The position numbers and the translations under genes were made by a program. A stretch of DNA of 64,000 nt, from contig CP136061.1 of NCBI GenBank assembly GCA_032622095.1, positions 259,318,077 to 259,382,076 on the forward strand. The letters run 5' to 3'. Positions 44,594 through 56,079 of the stretch are shown here, piece by piece. The stretch comes from Siphonodentalium dalli (Eukaryota; Mollusca; Scaphopoda; Gadilida; Siphonodentaliidae). The notes below the pieces were generated by a model. The model was not told the DNA's origin. It saw only the letters and a list, made by a program, of their open reading frames with translations, and made no database searches. How positions within the stretch are numbered: the first letter of the stretch is position 1; each line of letters starts with the position of its first letter.

Positions 44594-45535
44594 TTGCTCT
44601 TTGGTATGACCTTTGGTATGACCTCTGGTATTACTTAAACATTTAAGCATTCCGCACTCCTTATTATTCAATAATTCGACAAACAAAGTAGCAATGTACT
44701 TAGAACAGAACCCACTGAGCTTTGTTTACACAAAAATAACGATGGGATCAGAGGATATCTGACAAACAAACAGCAATGACCAGACTACTGACAACAAACT
44801 AACATGTCTGCACTCAAATTGATACACCACACTGAAGTGATCAGCACGGCGCTGGTACAGTGTTAAGTGTGAAAGGTTTGCTTGATGTGACTGAACTGTC
44901 AAACTCACAGTGTTATCTTGAATATATGGACACACTCTCAACCATTAAGGGTAATGTTCTATACACTGATTTTTTTCATCCCAGTCATTGATTAGACTCA
45001 TTTGCGAAAAGAAACATAACGACAGTCAGGTCACGCACATTTGTCAATCGATGCATACCTCTACATTTCGTGGAGTATTTCGTTGAATGTTGACCAAAAT
45101 ACGAATTTCAGAGCAAATACACCACACAATTTAAAATGATTTTTCATGCATAATATTGCGTATGTGATGTGGTGTTGTCAATGTTTGCAATGTTGTGTTT
45201 TATCTGTCAAATGTTTTTAATATAACGTATATTATATCAGTTATATATAACTGTCGATTCATTTTCATCAATATGAAAACACAATCGCCAAAAAGAAGTA
45301 ACTTGCATGCACAATTATGCATAATACAGTCAATTCATAATTCATATCAGGTAGATTGTGATGCTTATTATATTATCTAGCTAAAATAGGGGGGCGCGCG
45401 CCGGGTACTCTCATCTAGAACTGCCGTTGTTAATCACCATGAAACTTCAGTATATGTGCAACGGGAATCGTATTGCATTATATAGGTCTACACATTTTTT
45501 CGGTTATTAAATGTTTGGACACCAAGATAAGATAA
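44594..45535. other. No gene recognised
   Basis: Only short open frames without domains. A GC-rich GGGGCGCGCGCCGGG tract is near 45390. Confidence 0.4.
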
Positions 45536-45537
45536 GG

Positions 45538-45835
45538 TCGCCTCGCTTATTATAAGAGAATGCATTGGCTTAACATCTTTTGTATCAACTTTTCTGACAT
45601 TCTTTAACATTTTTTTTTTATCATTTTTTTTATTTTTTCTTACATTCTATAACAATTTTTATAATTTTGTTCTTATATTCTTTAACAATTTGATATTTGT
45701 TTTATTCTTTTCTTTCGTTCTTTAACAATTGTTTTATCATTTTTTATCATTTTGACTTACATTCTTTATCAATTTTTATCATTTTTTCTTACATTCTTTA
45801 ACAATTTTTAGAATTGTTATCATTATATCTTAGGC
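45538..45835. repeat. Half hairpin module followed by an expanded T-rich spacer
   Basis: 45538-45569 is the right half of the 69-bp module (CGCCTCGC...AGAGAATGCATTGGC). It is followed by 7-8 degenerate copies of a ~33-bp TTTTTCTTACATTCTTTAAC unit, the spacer that occurs once inside the hairpin-carrying elements. Confidence 0.75.
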
Positions 45836-46391
45836 AAAAATAAAACCTGTGTTTATGGTGACATGCAAGAACAAAATAGGGGTGGGTGGCTTTTCATTTT
45901 TTTTTTTTTTTTTTTTTATTTTCAACTCTGCTCAAAATAAGTATGAATACCTCCCCAGACTGCTTCTCCTTGTTTGTAATGGACTATAAAATAATAAAAC
46001 TAAGTAGATAATATTAGAATATAGTGTAATTTATTGTTTTATTGAATAAAACATGACAAAATAAGTTTGATTCGGCTGTGACCTAAATTAATTGTGGTAT
46101 AATTTCCGGTTTAACAGTACATGTGATGTGTCCGTTTTTCACAGATATGAATTGGTTTACATGGAAAATAAAATCGGATGCGTACTAATTTTGCAAAATC
46201 AATAAAAATAAAACGGTCGGGGCACCGAAATAGGGGCGGGTGGGTCACCAGAAACACATGTCTATTTTTTTTGTTGGCCTTATATTCACATTACGTGTCG
46301 TATAAGTTAATTTCCCTGCGTATTTTACGGTATTTTTTTAAGAGATCTACAGTATGTCGATATCCCTGAACGGGTCTGATTCTACAGTCAC
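45836..46391. other. No gene; poly-T run and array fragment
   Basis: A poly-T run is near 45897-45917. 46250-46290 resembles the unit of the 25990-28500 array (AGAAACACATGTCTATTTTT and TTGGCCTTAT). Confidence 0.45.
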
Positions 46392-46488
46392 CCACTGCGT
46401 GGCGATCATGAAGTGAACGTTAGACTGTGGCGAGAAGCTGGCGTCCGGGTGGGTTTGGAACTTGTCAACAAAGTGTCCAACTATTAGT
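46392..46488 (-). pseudogene. Relic of a PAN-type exon end
   Basis: The minus strand reads SPQSNVHFMIATQW then the donor-like GTGACT, matching LPQTGVHFMIATQW plus GTGAGT at the end of the exon at 50723-51046. Only the last ~25-30 codons remain; upstream it is cut by the 3.9 kb foldback element that starts at 46489. It could be a damaged paralogous exon. Confidence 0.65.
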
Positions 46489-47215
46489 CAGGTTCGAAAA
46501 TTTAAAAACGCCTCTAGAAACAAAGGTGCAGGCATTTTTCTTTCAGAAGCTTTTGAGAATTGTTTCTAAAAGTATTTTTTATGCTGATTTCAAAAACCAA
46601 TGTTGGCAAGTCGACAAATTATTATTTCTGGTAAAAAATGGCAATTCAAAATGGCCGCCATCAAAACAAAGTCTAACTTTACGTTTGTTGTTATGTGTTG
46701 CTCTAAGACGTTCGAATATTGAGTATTTCCGTACTTTCGAACGAATTGGAACAAGAAGAAGTATACACAGAACATATGTGGTAATTTAAAGTGAACATGT
46801 TTGATATTTAACCCCATGTATGGCAAAATAATGACAAAAAACGCGAATTTGATAAATTATTACCGTCTTAAGTGGCAGAAAGTGAAATATGCTGGAAACG
46901 TATCATTCAAATGGTATAGACAGTTGTGTCTAAATGTAATTTGTAACCTGATTCCAAAAAACAATGTTGGCAACTCGACAAATAATTAATTCTGACCTAA
47001 AATGACAATTCAAAATGGCCGCCATCAGAACAAAGTCTAGATTTTCGTTTACTGTTATATGTTGTTCTAAGACGTTTGAATATTATGCATTTCCGTACTT
47101 AAAATTAAAAATTCGAAAAATTCGAAAATCATCCGTAATATTATGAAACAGGTTCATCAATACCCAATGCGACACAATTTGCCATCCTATAGCCAAAAAT
47201 GGTCAAAAAAAATCC

Positions 47216-48355
47216 TTATTTATTATTGCAGTCAGTTCCACAATTGCAGAGTGGTGTGCAGGGTGACTCTGATTTTCTGCATGTACACCTTACTGTTACA
47301 CACCCCTTCTTGCACCCATATTTGATTATTTCGAGACATGATTTTGGAATGGTTTCTAGTGACATGGTTGGATCCAATCGACCATTTTCTTCTTTCCGTC
47401 TCATTGTTGAAGGATCCGGTAATGTTTGCACATGAATGGTTGCTTGTTTCCAAACTAAAACCTGGTAGTTTGTTCTCAAAAAGTGGTACCGGTAATGAAA
47501 TGAGTCACTGGTTGGTGGAAGTTTTTCAGGAGATTCAGTCCGAGGGAACATCCTGAATCTTGCATTGTTGAGTTTTGCATCTGAAACTCCATACAACTTG
47601 CATACAAAATGTTCAGCACTTTCAATTGTTTCAGTGAATATTGAAATATTACCTATACCCGTTAAGAGTTCACAACATTCCAGGTATATATTCCATGCAG
47701 ATCGTTTAGACACCCCATATGAAACGAAGTTGAATCACACCCCGTTAAAGCATGAAACGCAAGAATATAGTTCAGAGCGTGGCTCGGTATTTGGGTGGCA
47801 ACACCCCTGATGGGTATAATTGTTGGGTTTTTGAACGTTCCAGCCATTATGAACACATCACAATATGCAGGAACTTTGTCTAGGTAACCAAGCAACACCA
47901 CTAGATCATCGACCTCCATACTTACCACAATAACTTGTTTCAGATTGCCCCCCCCCCCCCCATGCTGGTATCAAGTGAATGAAGGATAAGTCTGGTGTCA
48001 GCCTATTCGTGATTAGACTCTAACCCTTTCAAGTCTGTTCCATCTACCGAACAATCTACTCTGCAATCTTCGGGGACCCCCTGCAACAACAACAGTAACA
48101 TCTTCTGTTTTGGGTTTGGTAACAAGTTCTCGAGACAAGAAACCATTCAAATCGGACTTGTTGTCAGACAACAAATTGAAACTTTTTTTTATTTTGTGGG
48201 ATGGGAACCACACGATTTGTTATTGTCCTTCGGATCAATGGTACATTGTGACTTCTTCTCGATCTGGTGGCAGTCTTGATAGATTTATCCGAGTATCTGT
48301 CGAACACTACATCAATCCAGACATGGCCTTCGCCCTTCTTCAACACGCACACTGA
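47216..48355 (-). pseudogene. ALTGCD-family protein with Cys-rich tail, left copy
   Basis: Order on the minus strand: DVVFDRYSDKSIK and RVVPIPQNKKK (48352-48164), then NLLSDNKSDLNGFLSRELVT (to about 48050), a gap, LVVLLGYLDKVPAYCDVF and ILAFHALTGCDSTSF (47928-47662), then CKLYGVSDAKLNNARFRMFP, EKLPPTSDSFHYRYHFLRTN, NYQVLVWKQA and a Cys-rich end CKKGCVTVRCTCRK...CTPLCNCGTDCNN (47713-47216). At least three frame changes. The block order (VFDxY, SIK, DVLVL, HALTGCD, LYG, LPPT, RxNYQ, Cys-rich) is that of a large uncharacterised family widespread in invertebrate genomes. The tail resembles a Tesmin/TSO1-like CxC motif. Function is unknown; high copy number suggests spread by mobile DNA. This copy keeps the LPPT and Cys-rich part that the right copy has partly lost. 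Confidence 0.7.
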
Positions 48356-48439
48356 GAATATATCTTTTCCGGTCTATCTATAGCCACAACAAGGGCAGTG
48401 TTTGCAAGTTGACTGCCCTGTCGGCATGAAGGGCAACTA

Positions 48440-49445
48440 CAAGACGATGTAATACACGGCGATCTATTTTACAACATGAACTCATGCCTGTTCCAATTGC
48501 ATTATGCGAGACAAATAAAACACTTAGAACTGGAAACAAAGCAATTCGTATTGACGCTCTGATCGAGAAAGTATCCTGCCTAACAAGAATGACACCATCT
48601 CCCCGTGCAGGTATTGTCATTGACGGTCATGCCCTTGTTGTGGCCATAGGTAAAGTCCGATTTGAATAGTTTCTTGTCTCGAGAACTTGTTACCAACGCA
48701 AAAACAGAAGGTGTTACTGTTGTTGTTGCAGGGGGGTTCCCCGAAGATTGCAGAGTAGATTGTTCGGTAGATTAAACAGACTTGAAAGGGTTATATTCTA
48801 ATCACGAAGAGGCTGATACTAGACTTATCCTTCATTCACTTGATACCAACGTGGGGTGCAATCTAAAACAAATTATTGTGATAAGTAGGGACGTCGATGT
48901 TCTAGTGTTATTGCTTGGTTACCAAAACAAATTCCCTGCAGATTGTGATGTGTTCATGATGGCTGGAACTTCCAAAAGCCCTAAAATTTTACCCATCAGG
49001 GATTTTGCCACCCAAAATACCGAGCGACGCTCTGAACTATATTCTTGCGTTTCATGCTTTAACGGGGTGTGATTCAACTTCGTTCATATATTGGGTGTCT
49101 AAACGATCCGCACGGAAGATTTACCTGGAATGTTGTGAACTCTTAAAGGGTATTGGTAATATTGCAATATCCACTGTAACAATTGAAAGTGCTGAACATT
49201 TTGTATGCAAGTTGTATGGAGTTTCCGATGCAAAACTCAACAATGCAATATTCAGGATGTTCCCTAGGACTGAATCTCCTGAAATAGTCGATTAGATGGT
49301 CACTAGAACCCATTCCAAAATCATGTCTCGAAATAATCAAATGTGAGTGCAATAAGGGGTGTGTAGCAGCAAGGTGTACATGCAGAAAATCAGAGTCACC
49401 CTGCACACCACTCTGCAACTGTGGAACTGACTGCAATAATAAATA
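48440..49445 (+). pseudogene. ALTGCD-family protein with Cys-rich tail, right copy
   Basis: Plus-strand blocks in order: ILQHELMPVPIALCETN and TGNKAIRIDALIEKVSCL (to 48666), FLSRELVTNAKTEGVTVVV (48670-48732), LKGLYSNHEEADTRLILHSL and VISRDVDVLVLLLGYQNK (48782-49020), LNYILAFHALTGCDSTSF and VCKLYGVSDAKLNNAIFRMF (49005-49270), and a Cys-rich end near 49360-49440. Several frame changes; the VFDxY/SIK block is missing, as is about 150 bp with the LPPT block. It is the inverted partner of 47216-48355. This copy keeps the N-terminal HELxPVP part. Each copy fills gaps in the other, so both derive from one longer gene. No enzymatic motif is recognised. Confidence 0.7.
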
Positions 49446-50569
49446 AGGCTTTTATGTGACTATTTTTGGCTATATGATGGCAAATTGTGTCGCATTGGGT
49501 GTTGATGAACCAGTTTCGTAATATTACTGATGATTTTCGAATGTTTAACTGATTATTATATCGGCCATTTTGAATTGTCATTTTAGGTCAGAAATAATTA
49601 TTTGTCGAGTTGCCAACATTGTGTTTTGGAATCAGATTACAAATTACATTTAGACACAACTGTCTAAACCATTTGAAGGATATATTTAACTTTCTGCCAT
49701 TTAAGACCGCAATAATTTATAAAATTCGCGTTTTTTTTTATTTTTGGGCATACAGTGGGTTAAATGTCAAACATGTTCACTTTAGATTACCACATATGTT
49801 CTGTGTATAGTGTCTCTTGTCACAATTCGTTCGAAATTACGGAAATGAATAATATCCAAACGTCTTAGAACAACATATAACAGTAAACGAAAATCTAGAT
49901 TTTATTCTGATGGCGGCCATTTTTAATTGTCATTTTAGGTCAGAAATAATTATTTGTCGAGTTGCCAACATTGTTTTCTGGAATCAGAATACAAATTACA
50001 TTTAGACACAACTGTCTCAACCATTTGAAGGATATATTTCCGGAATACTTCACTTTCTGCCATTTAAGAGGCAATAATTTATCAAATTCGCGTTTTTTGT
50101 CATTTTTGGGCATACATTAGGTTAAATGTCAAATATGTTCACTTTAAATTACCACATGTGTTCTGTGTATAGTGTCTCTTGTCACAATTCGTTCGAAGTT
50201 ACGGAAATGCATAATATTCAAACGTCTTAGAACATATAATAGTAAACGAAAATCTAGACTTTGTTCTGATGGCGGCCATTTTGAATTGTCATTTTGGGTC
50301 AGAAATAATAATTTGTCGACTTGCCAACATTGGTTTTTGAAATCAGCATAAAAAATACCTTTAGAAACAATTCTCAAAAGCTTCTGAAAGAAAAATGCCC
50401 GCACCTTTTACTTTTATTCCATTTCGAACCTGACTATATTGGAAATGTCAAACCTGACATCACCTTGAGGTTTGAAAAAATATCCAACTGATGGCCATTT
50501 TTAATAAATTAAATGAACTACTGTATGGTGGTAATTTCAGAACAAAAGTAGAAAACTATGCTCTGTTGG

Positions 50570-50660
50570 TTACTGTTGGAAATTCAAACTATTAGTATAA
50601 TTTCAACCTACACGAATATGTGGTGTACAATTTCCAACTAATGTTGTGTCTGGTATGACC
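50570..50660 (-). repeat. Dispersed ACATTAGTTGGAAAT repeat, minus copy
   Basis: Minus-strand reading matches 12595-12680, 28920-28990 and 63405-63475. It ends beside a poly-C tract (about 50658-50675). Confidence 0.65.
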
Positions 50661-50722
50661 CCCCCCCCCCCCCCACCCAATGTGGCCACGTCCCTGACCG
50701 TGCGATCTGAATCTATACTCAC

Positions 50723-51046
50723 CCACTGCGTGGCGATCATGAAGTGCACACCAGTCTGTGGCAGAAACATGGCGTCTGAACAGTCACTCACACTAATAGA
50801 TCCTATAAATGTCTCACAAATCCCCGCATTTGAGAACTTGGCACCCTGGCAATTCTCCTGAGCCAAACACACCCCGCCACATTCCGAGATGCTTCGAGAC
50901 GGAGAACTCGCTGTACTCCCTAACGACAGGCTCTTGTTCTCACAAATGATATATCTCGCGTCCCTCATTTTAGCTTCGTAAACTTGTAGACTGAATCCAA
51001 AAAGTAAGATAATAGAACAAAAGAAGATTTCTGACTTGTCAACCAT
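50723..51046 (-). CDS. First exon of a secreted PAN/apple-domain protein
   Basis: ATG at 51046-51044. A 108-codon frame ends at a strong phase 0 donor, CAGTGG^GTGAGT (intron begins at 50722). Residues 1-25 form a signal peptide (core FFCSIILLFGFSL). Cysteines at 35, 56, 60, 66, 77 and 89 include C56-x3-C60-x5-C66-x10-C77, nearly the same spacing as in the lectin at 23323-24075 (C-x3-C-x5-C-x9-C), which supports a shared PAN/apple module used for protein or sugar binding outside the cell. The exon ends in GVHFMIATQW. Downstream exons are not found in the window; the neighbouring 3.9 kb foldback may lie in the intron. The frame stays open about 40 codons past the donor only through a poly-C (Gly) run, so the donor is preferred. 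Three ~125-bp tandem repeats lie directly 5'. Confidence 0.7.
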
Positions 51047-51061
51047 ATTTTATTTTCAGAA

Positions 51062-51425
51062 TGTTTTCGTCTCCACGTCAAAATACCTGCTCAATCAATT
51101 TACGTTGATTCCCGAGTGTGACAGTAGTTTCGCGCGAAGATTTCCCACAAGAAGTTTATTTTGACAACGTTTTTGTCTCCACGTCGAAATACCTGCTCAA
51201 TCTACGTTGACGCTGAAAATGATACTCCCGCCTATGATTCTCAAGTGTGACAGTAGTTCCGCGCGACGTATTCCCACAAGAAGTTTATTTGTGACAACGC
51301 TATCGTCTCCACTTCAAATATCTACGCACTATATAACGTTGACGCTGAAAATGGTACTCCCGCCTTTGATTCTCGAGTGTGACAGTAGTTCCGCGCGACG
51401 ATTTCACCACAAGAGGTTCCCGTTG
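51062..51425. repeat. Three ~125-bp tandem repeats upstream of the PAN gene
   Basis: The unit contains GTCTCCACGTCGAAATACCT, GAGTGTGACAGTAGTTCCGC and CCCACAAGAAGTTTATT. It begins about 16 bp upstream of the ATG, so it must contain the 5' UTR and probably the promoter. Units differ by substitutions and small indels. Confidence 0.85.
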
Positions 51426-52423
51426 TTATGGATCATGAATTTCCATAACAACTAAAACGGCAACATACGTCGATCATCGAACTTAACCACTATTTAAATG
51501 AGCAGCGGCAGGGTTTAAAATATATTAGAGATGACGGACAGCTAAATAAAATCAATCGATGCATCTGATTTGGTTGTGCAGATTTTAAATATTTCCGGCA
51601 GCTGTATACCGATTGAGTTAGAAGCGCTGGTCTGATGTGAAGATAACATGCTTTATTGAAAAGTGAGGAGGAATCTATATTAGCACGTCTTTTGTGGTCA
51701 CTATTGTCCACTGACAGCTTGGATGACCATCGCATTAATCGGAGAAAACCCAACAATAGGTCCAGTTCTCAAATTGGCATTAGCGTCGTACCCTATATAA
51801 TTTAAGCTATGCGGTAGTGATCGGAGTCCGTATATTTAAATGGAATGGCATTACTGTCCATATAAGTAGTTTCTTGTGTTCAGCTAATGTATGGGTGCAT
51901 CCATGGATTACAGTGCACATAACCTTTGAATCATACTCAGCATGCATGCACACAAAAACCCCTCCGCACACATCACGTTGGATTGAATTCCAAAATATTC
52001 CTTCTGACCGACATCCCATACAGTGGCCCCAGCGACTTAGTCGATAAGATGCATAGTGTAATATGATAATATGCAAGGCATCTAGAACGACCCGTCACAA
52101 TAGTAAGAATTATATTTTATTGAATTCGGGTGCGTTAAATAATCATTATGATATAGTTAAGTCTTTATATACGAACACCATTGATATGAAGTGGGAAGAA
52201 GTAAACAAAAACATCGTATTGGCTGATGACTTCAGAAAAAATCAACACTTCGCTGCATGTGCATGTAAACCTTGATATGATAGTATAAATAACTCAGATA
52301 ACATGTGTATTAGCATGGCTTCACTCGTGGTTTGTGGATTTGATGACATGTTTTTCTGCCTTCATTCTGATATATATGTACGGGAACACATCGGTGGAGT
52401 GTTTCACATAACTTTAACATACA
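51426..52423. other. No gene recognised
   Basis: A weak ankyrin-like phrase (LNSGALNNHYDIVKSLYTN) occurs at 52063-52275 but no second repeat follows. Other open frames lack domains. Confidence 0.4.
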
Positions 52424-52431
52424 TCCTCAAC
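52424..52431. repeat. Target-site duplication TCCTCAAC, left copy
   Basis: Exact match to 61253-61260, immediately outside the terminal inverted repeats of the 8.8 kb element. Confidence 0.85.
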
Positions 52432-52444
52432 GGGTCCTACTAAA

Positions 52445-54110
52445 TTCGACCGCACCCGACCGCACCCGACCGGACCCGACCGCACCCGACCGGACCGGCC
52501 CCAGGGGTCCGAGCGAGATGGGGTTTGCACTATCATGTAGAATGGACCCGAATGTACCAAAGTTCCATTCCCCAAGTCGATAGCTCGAGCGGACACGGCA
52601 CTGTTAACCCCTAACTTGCGGCCGTTTCCGCCAGGTAAGGGAAATCCAAAAAGGCGCCGACCGCACCTCCCCTGACTGCCTGACCACGGAAATGGACATT
52701 ATATCATGAATTGAATACCCATATGCATCCATGGATGATCGGACAAGTCGCTAGCTACACCGGAAGTGAATAAATTAACCCATACGCTGCTGCCGAATTC
52801 GCTATAAATGTACGCAAAAACGCCGAAATTAACACCCGCCGACCGGACCGCCCCTAGGGGTCCGAGTGAGATGGGGTTTGCACTATCGTGTACAATGGAC
52901 CAGAATGTACCAAAGTTCCAATTCTCAAGTCGATAGCTCGAGCGGACACGGCACTGTTAACCCCTAACTTGCGGCCGTTTCCGCCAGGTAAGGGAAATCC
53001 AAAAAGGCGCCGACCGCACCTCCCCTGACTGCCTGACCACGGAAATGGACATTATATCATGAATTGAATACCCATATGCATCCATGGACGATCGGACAAG
53101 TCGCTAGCTACACCGGAAGTGAATCAATTAACCCATACGCTGCTGCCGAATTCGCTATAAGTGTACGCAAAAACGCCGAAATTAACACCCGCCGACCGGA
53201 CCGCCCCTAGGGGTCCGAGTGAGATGGGGTTTGCACTATCGTGTACAATGGACCAGAATGTACCAAAGTTCCAATTCCCAAGTCGATAGCTCGAGCGGAC
53301 ACGGCACTGTTAACCCCTAACTTGCGGCCGTTTCCGCCAGGTAATGGAAATCCAAAAAGGCGCCGACCGCACCTCCCCTGACTGCCTGACCACGGAAATG
53401 GACATTATATCATGAATTCAATACCCATATGCATCCATGGATGATCGGACAAGTCGCTAGCTACACCGGAAGTGAATCAATTAACCCATACGCTGCTGCC
53501 GAATTCGCTATAAATGTACGCAAAAACGCCGAAATTAACACCCGCCGACCGGACCGCCCCTATGGGTCCGAGTGAGATGGGGTTTGCACTATCGTGTACA
53601 ATGGACCAGAATGTACCAAAGTTCCAATTCCCAAGTCGATAGCTCGAGCGGACACGGCACTGTTAACCCCTGACTGGCGGCCGTTTCCGCCAGGTACAGG
53701 ACATCCAAAAAGGCACCGACCACACCTCCCCTGACTGCCTGACGACGAAAATTGACATGATATCATGAAGTGAATACCCATATGCATCCATGGACGTTCG
53801 GACAAGTCGCTATAGCTGTAGCGGAAGTGAATAAATTAACCCATACGCTGCTGCCGAATTCGCTATAAACGCCGATATTAACATCCGCCGACCACACCGC
53901 CCTAATTGGTCCGAGCGTGATGGTGTTTTTACTATCGTGCAGAATAGACCCGAATGTACCAAAGTTCCAACCCCCAAGTCGATAGCTCGAGTGGATATGG
54001 CACTGTTAACCCCTAACTTGCGACCGGTTCCACGGGTACGCGAAATCCAAAAAGGCACAAACCGCATCTCCCCTGGTTGCACGACCACGGAAATGGACAT
54101 CATATCATGC
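52445..54110 (-). repeat. 353-bp satellite, left array (about 5 units)
   Basis: Anchors CACGGAAATGGACATTATAT fall at 52685, 53038, 53391, about 53744 and about 54086, giving periods of 353, 353, 353 and 342. The innermost units are the most diverged. Open frames such as MSARAIDLG recur once per unit in either array and are not genes. Confidence 0.95.
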
Positions 54111-56079
54111 AGCGAAAAGTGTATTCTGGTCCTGCTAGATCAACACCGATATTCGACAACTTATACGAGGTGAGTGATAACATATCAATTGAAACACATA
54201 TGTATGAGACCCGGAGAATTTTCTTTATGGTACATGCAAAAATATATTATAAAACAACTGAATATGTGAATGGGGGGGGGGGTAACCCCATGTTTATTTA
54301 TTATAAAACAACATGGTGCAGGTCATGATAGTCGCATGGGTAGTGACTTAAAGTGGTATGCTATTCAAAGCACTGCATGTGACATTGTGTATGGGTTATA
54401 ACGAGGTGTCACATTCGTCACCACGGACTTCAATTCAATTAATTTGTTTATTTTGGTGAATCCCTTGTGATTATCAGTCCAGTGATTAACTAATTTACTT
54501 CGAGCTCTCGTGCGATTTACTTTTGACGGTTTTCGTTACAATAAATAATCATGAATAATGTACATGTATCAATTGTACGTGTTTTTATAGGAATTGGTTT
54601 CGACAGTAGTTATACGATCGTGCGAATTAATTGGGATTTAAAACATGATCAGATTAAGGGATTTTAAAATCGGATTATGAACCTTGGCCTCATCCGTGGG
54701 ATGAGTGCGATGCATGGCTTCGTGTACATGGCAAGAAACCCATTCGAATGTAATTTGCAACCAATGGAATGAACCAATGATATAGTTGCATTGATATATA
54801 AAATGGTTACTTTCTAAATTGTGTCATGGGGTGAAGGAGAAGATCACTCGATCTTTTCGACCATCCCGGGCGCTTCGCGCCCATCTACTCACTTTACTTA
54901 CTAAATTGTGTCAAATCGACATCTTGATCTTATCATAATGCGACCACCACGAGTTCTACCAGTTATGGTCATATATCCATGCTCTGTTTGCGACGGTGAA
55001 GCCGAAGGTAGGGGAACAATTTGATTTATATTTTTAATGTTGATATATACTAACGGAAAGTTGCTAATGCAGTTTAGATAATTACTGTTTGTTTCTCCGT
55101 TATTCGCGAATTTATAGTTATGATGTTTGGTATTGTCTGATTATTCGCATAGTAAAGCATGACACAAAATATATTTTTGTACGAATGATTTTGAGCGAGT
55201 CGAATATTGTTTGGACAAGCTAACTAACGGAATTGTATGTTCGAGCAATCATAACCTATTTTCTCAGTCTGGAAATTCCAACATTCGAATAGTCTATGAA
55301 ATTATTTGTGAAATCCAATTGTTTGAAATGTTGCCAACATGTCAGCCATTTAATTTTAAATTGTCCAACAATCCACAACGATACGTATATCGGCCAATAA
55401 AGCGAATGCGATTAACAATTTGTCTATACCATATGTCAATGTTTTTTCAATTTGCTCACATTACCAGTCGATGCGCTGAATTATTCCTGTAAAACAGTTT
55501 GTGGTTACAAAACGTGTTGCGGTACGGGTAGCTACATAGATTCCAGTAACCGTATCGAACGGAGAAATGAATATTTATTTCTGAACTACATATTTATTCT
55601 CCAGTAGCCAACTAAATTTTGTATTGACGACTGGCATGCCGATATCAATAACTCGAAACTATACGAAATATATTGACCGAGTGCAATAAATTCCATTTAA
55701 ATTCGAGATTTAGCTAGCGAGGCTCGAATCGAATTTAGTGGACGAGGTTAATAAATTGCGTATTGAATCTGATTGAATTGCGACGAATTTGAGATCCATT
55801 TTTATCACTTAATCACATTGTAGCATGGAGAAACGACCCAAAGACGACTGGGGTTAAACAATTCATAATGATTTCTTTATCACAACCAAAGAGGAAGTAA
55901 AGACATGTGCATTAAAGAAAAAATAACTCAACTCAACTCATTCAATTATGCAATATCATTATGATATTCCAATTAACACATGACAGTTACATATATGATG
56001 GTTGTTACGGCGCATTACATGTATGTTCAGTTCAACGTGTGTGTGTTTGTGGGGGTGCTTAGAAAACAATATTTGTTCG
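54111..56079. other. Core of the 8.8 kb element, no recognised gene
   Basis: A+T-rich, unlike the GC-richer arms. A poly-G run is near 54275. GGGCGCTTCGCGCCC near 54868 could form a small hairpin. The 93-codon frame at 55211-55492 has no recognisable domain. 55680-55800 recurs inverted at 63150-63280, outside the element. Confidence 0.5.
55680..55800. repeat. Dispersed repeat (inverted partner at 63150-63280)
   Basis: It shares GCGAGGCTCGAATCGAATTT and AATTGCGACGAATTTGA with the complement of 63150-63280. Class unknown. Confidence 0.7.

Larger units (their letters stand above)
46489..50432. mobile_element. 3.9 kb foldback element carrying a head-to-head gene pair
   Basis: The ends are CAGGTTCGAAA and its complement, followed in each arm by GGTGCAGGCATTTTTCTTTC (one mismatch). 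The arms contain tandem ~360-bp units (left about 1.5, right about 2.5) marked by AATTCAAAATGGCCGCCATC and TTGTCGAGTTGCCAACATTG. Further in, each arm holds one copy of the same damaged gene, transcribed outward. The flanks ACTATTAGT (left) and ACTATATTG (right) may be a decayed target duplication. CAG ends recall hAT elements, but no transposase is seen. Confidence 0.8.

Noticed and set aside
52063-52275. Ankyrin-repeat protein
   Set aside because: One weak ankyrin-like phrase only; no second repeat and no splice-supported exon.
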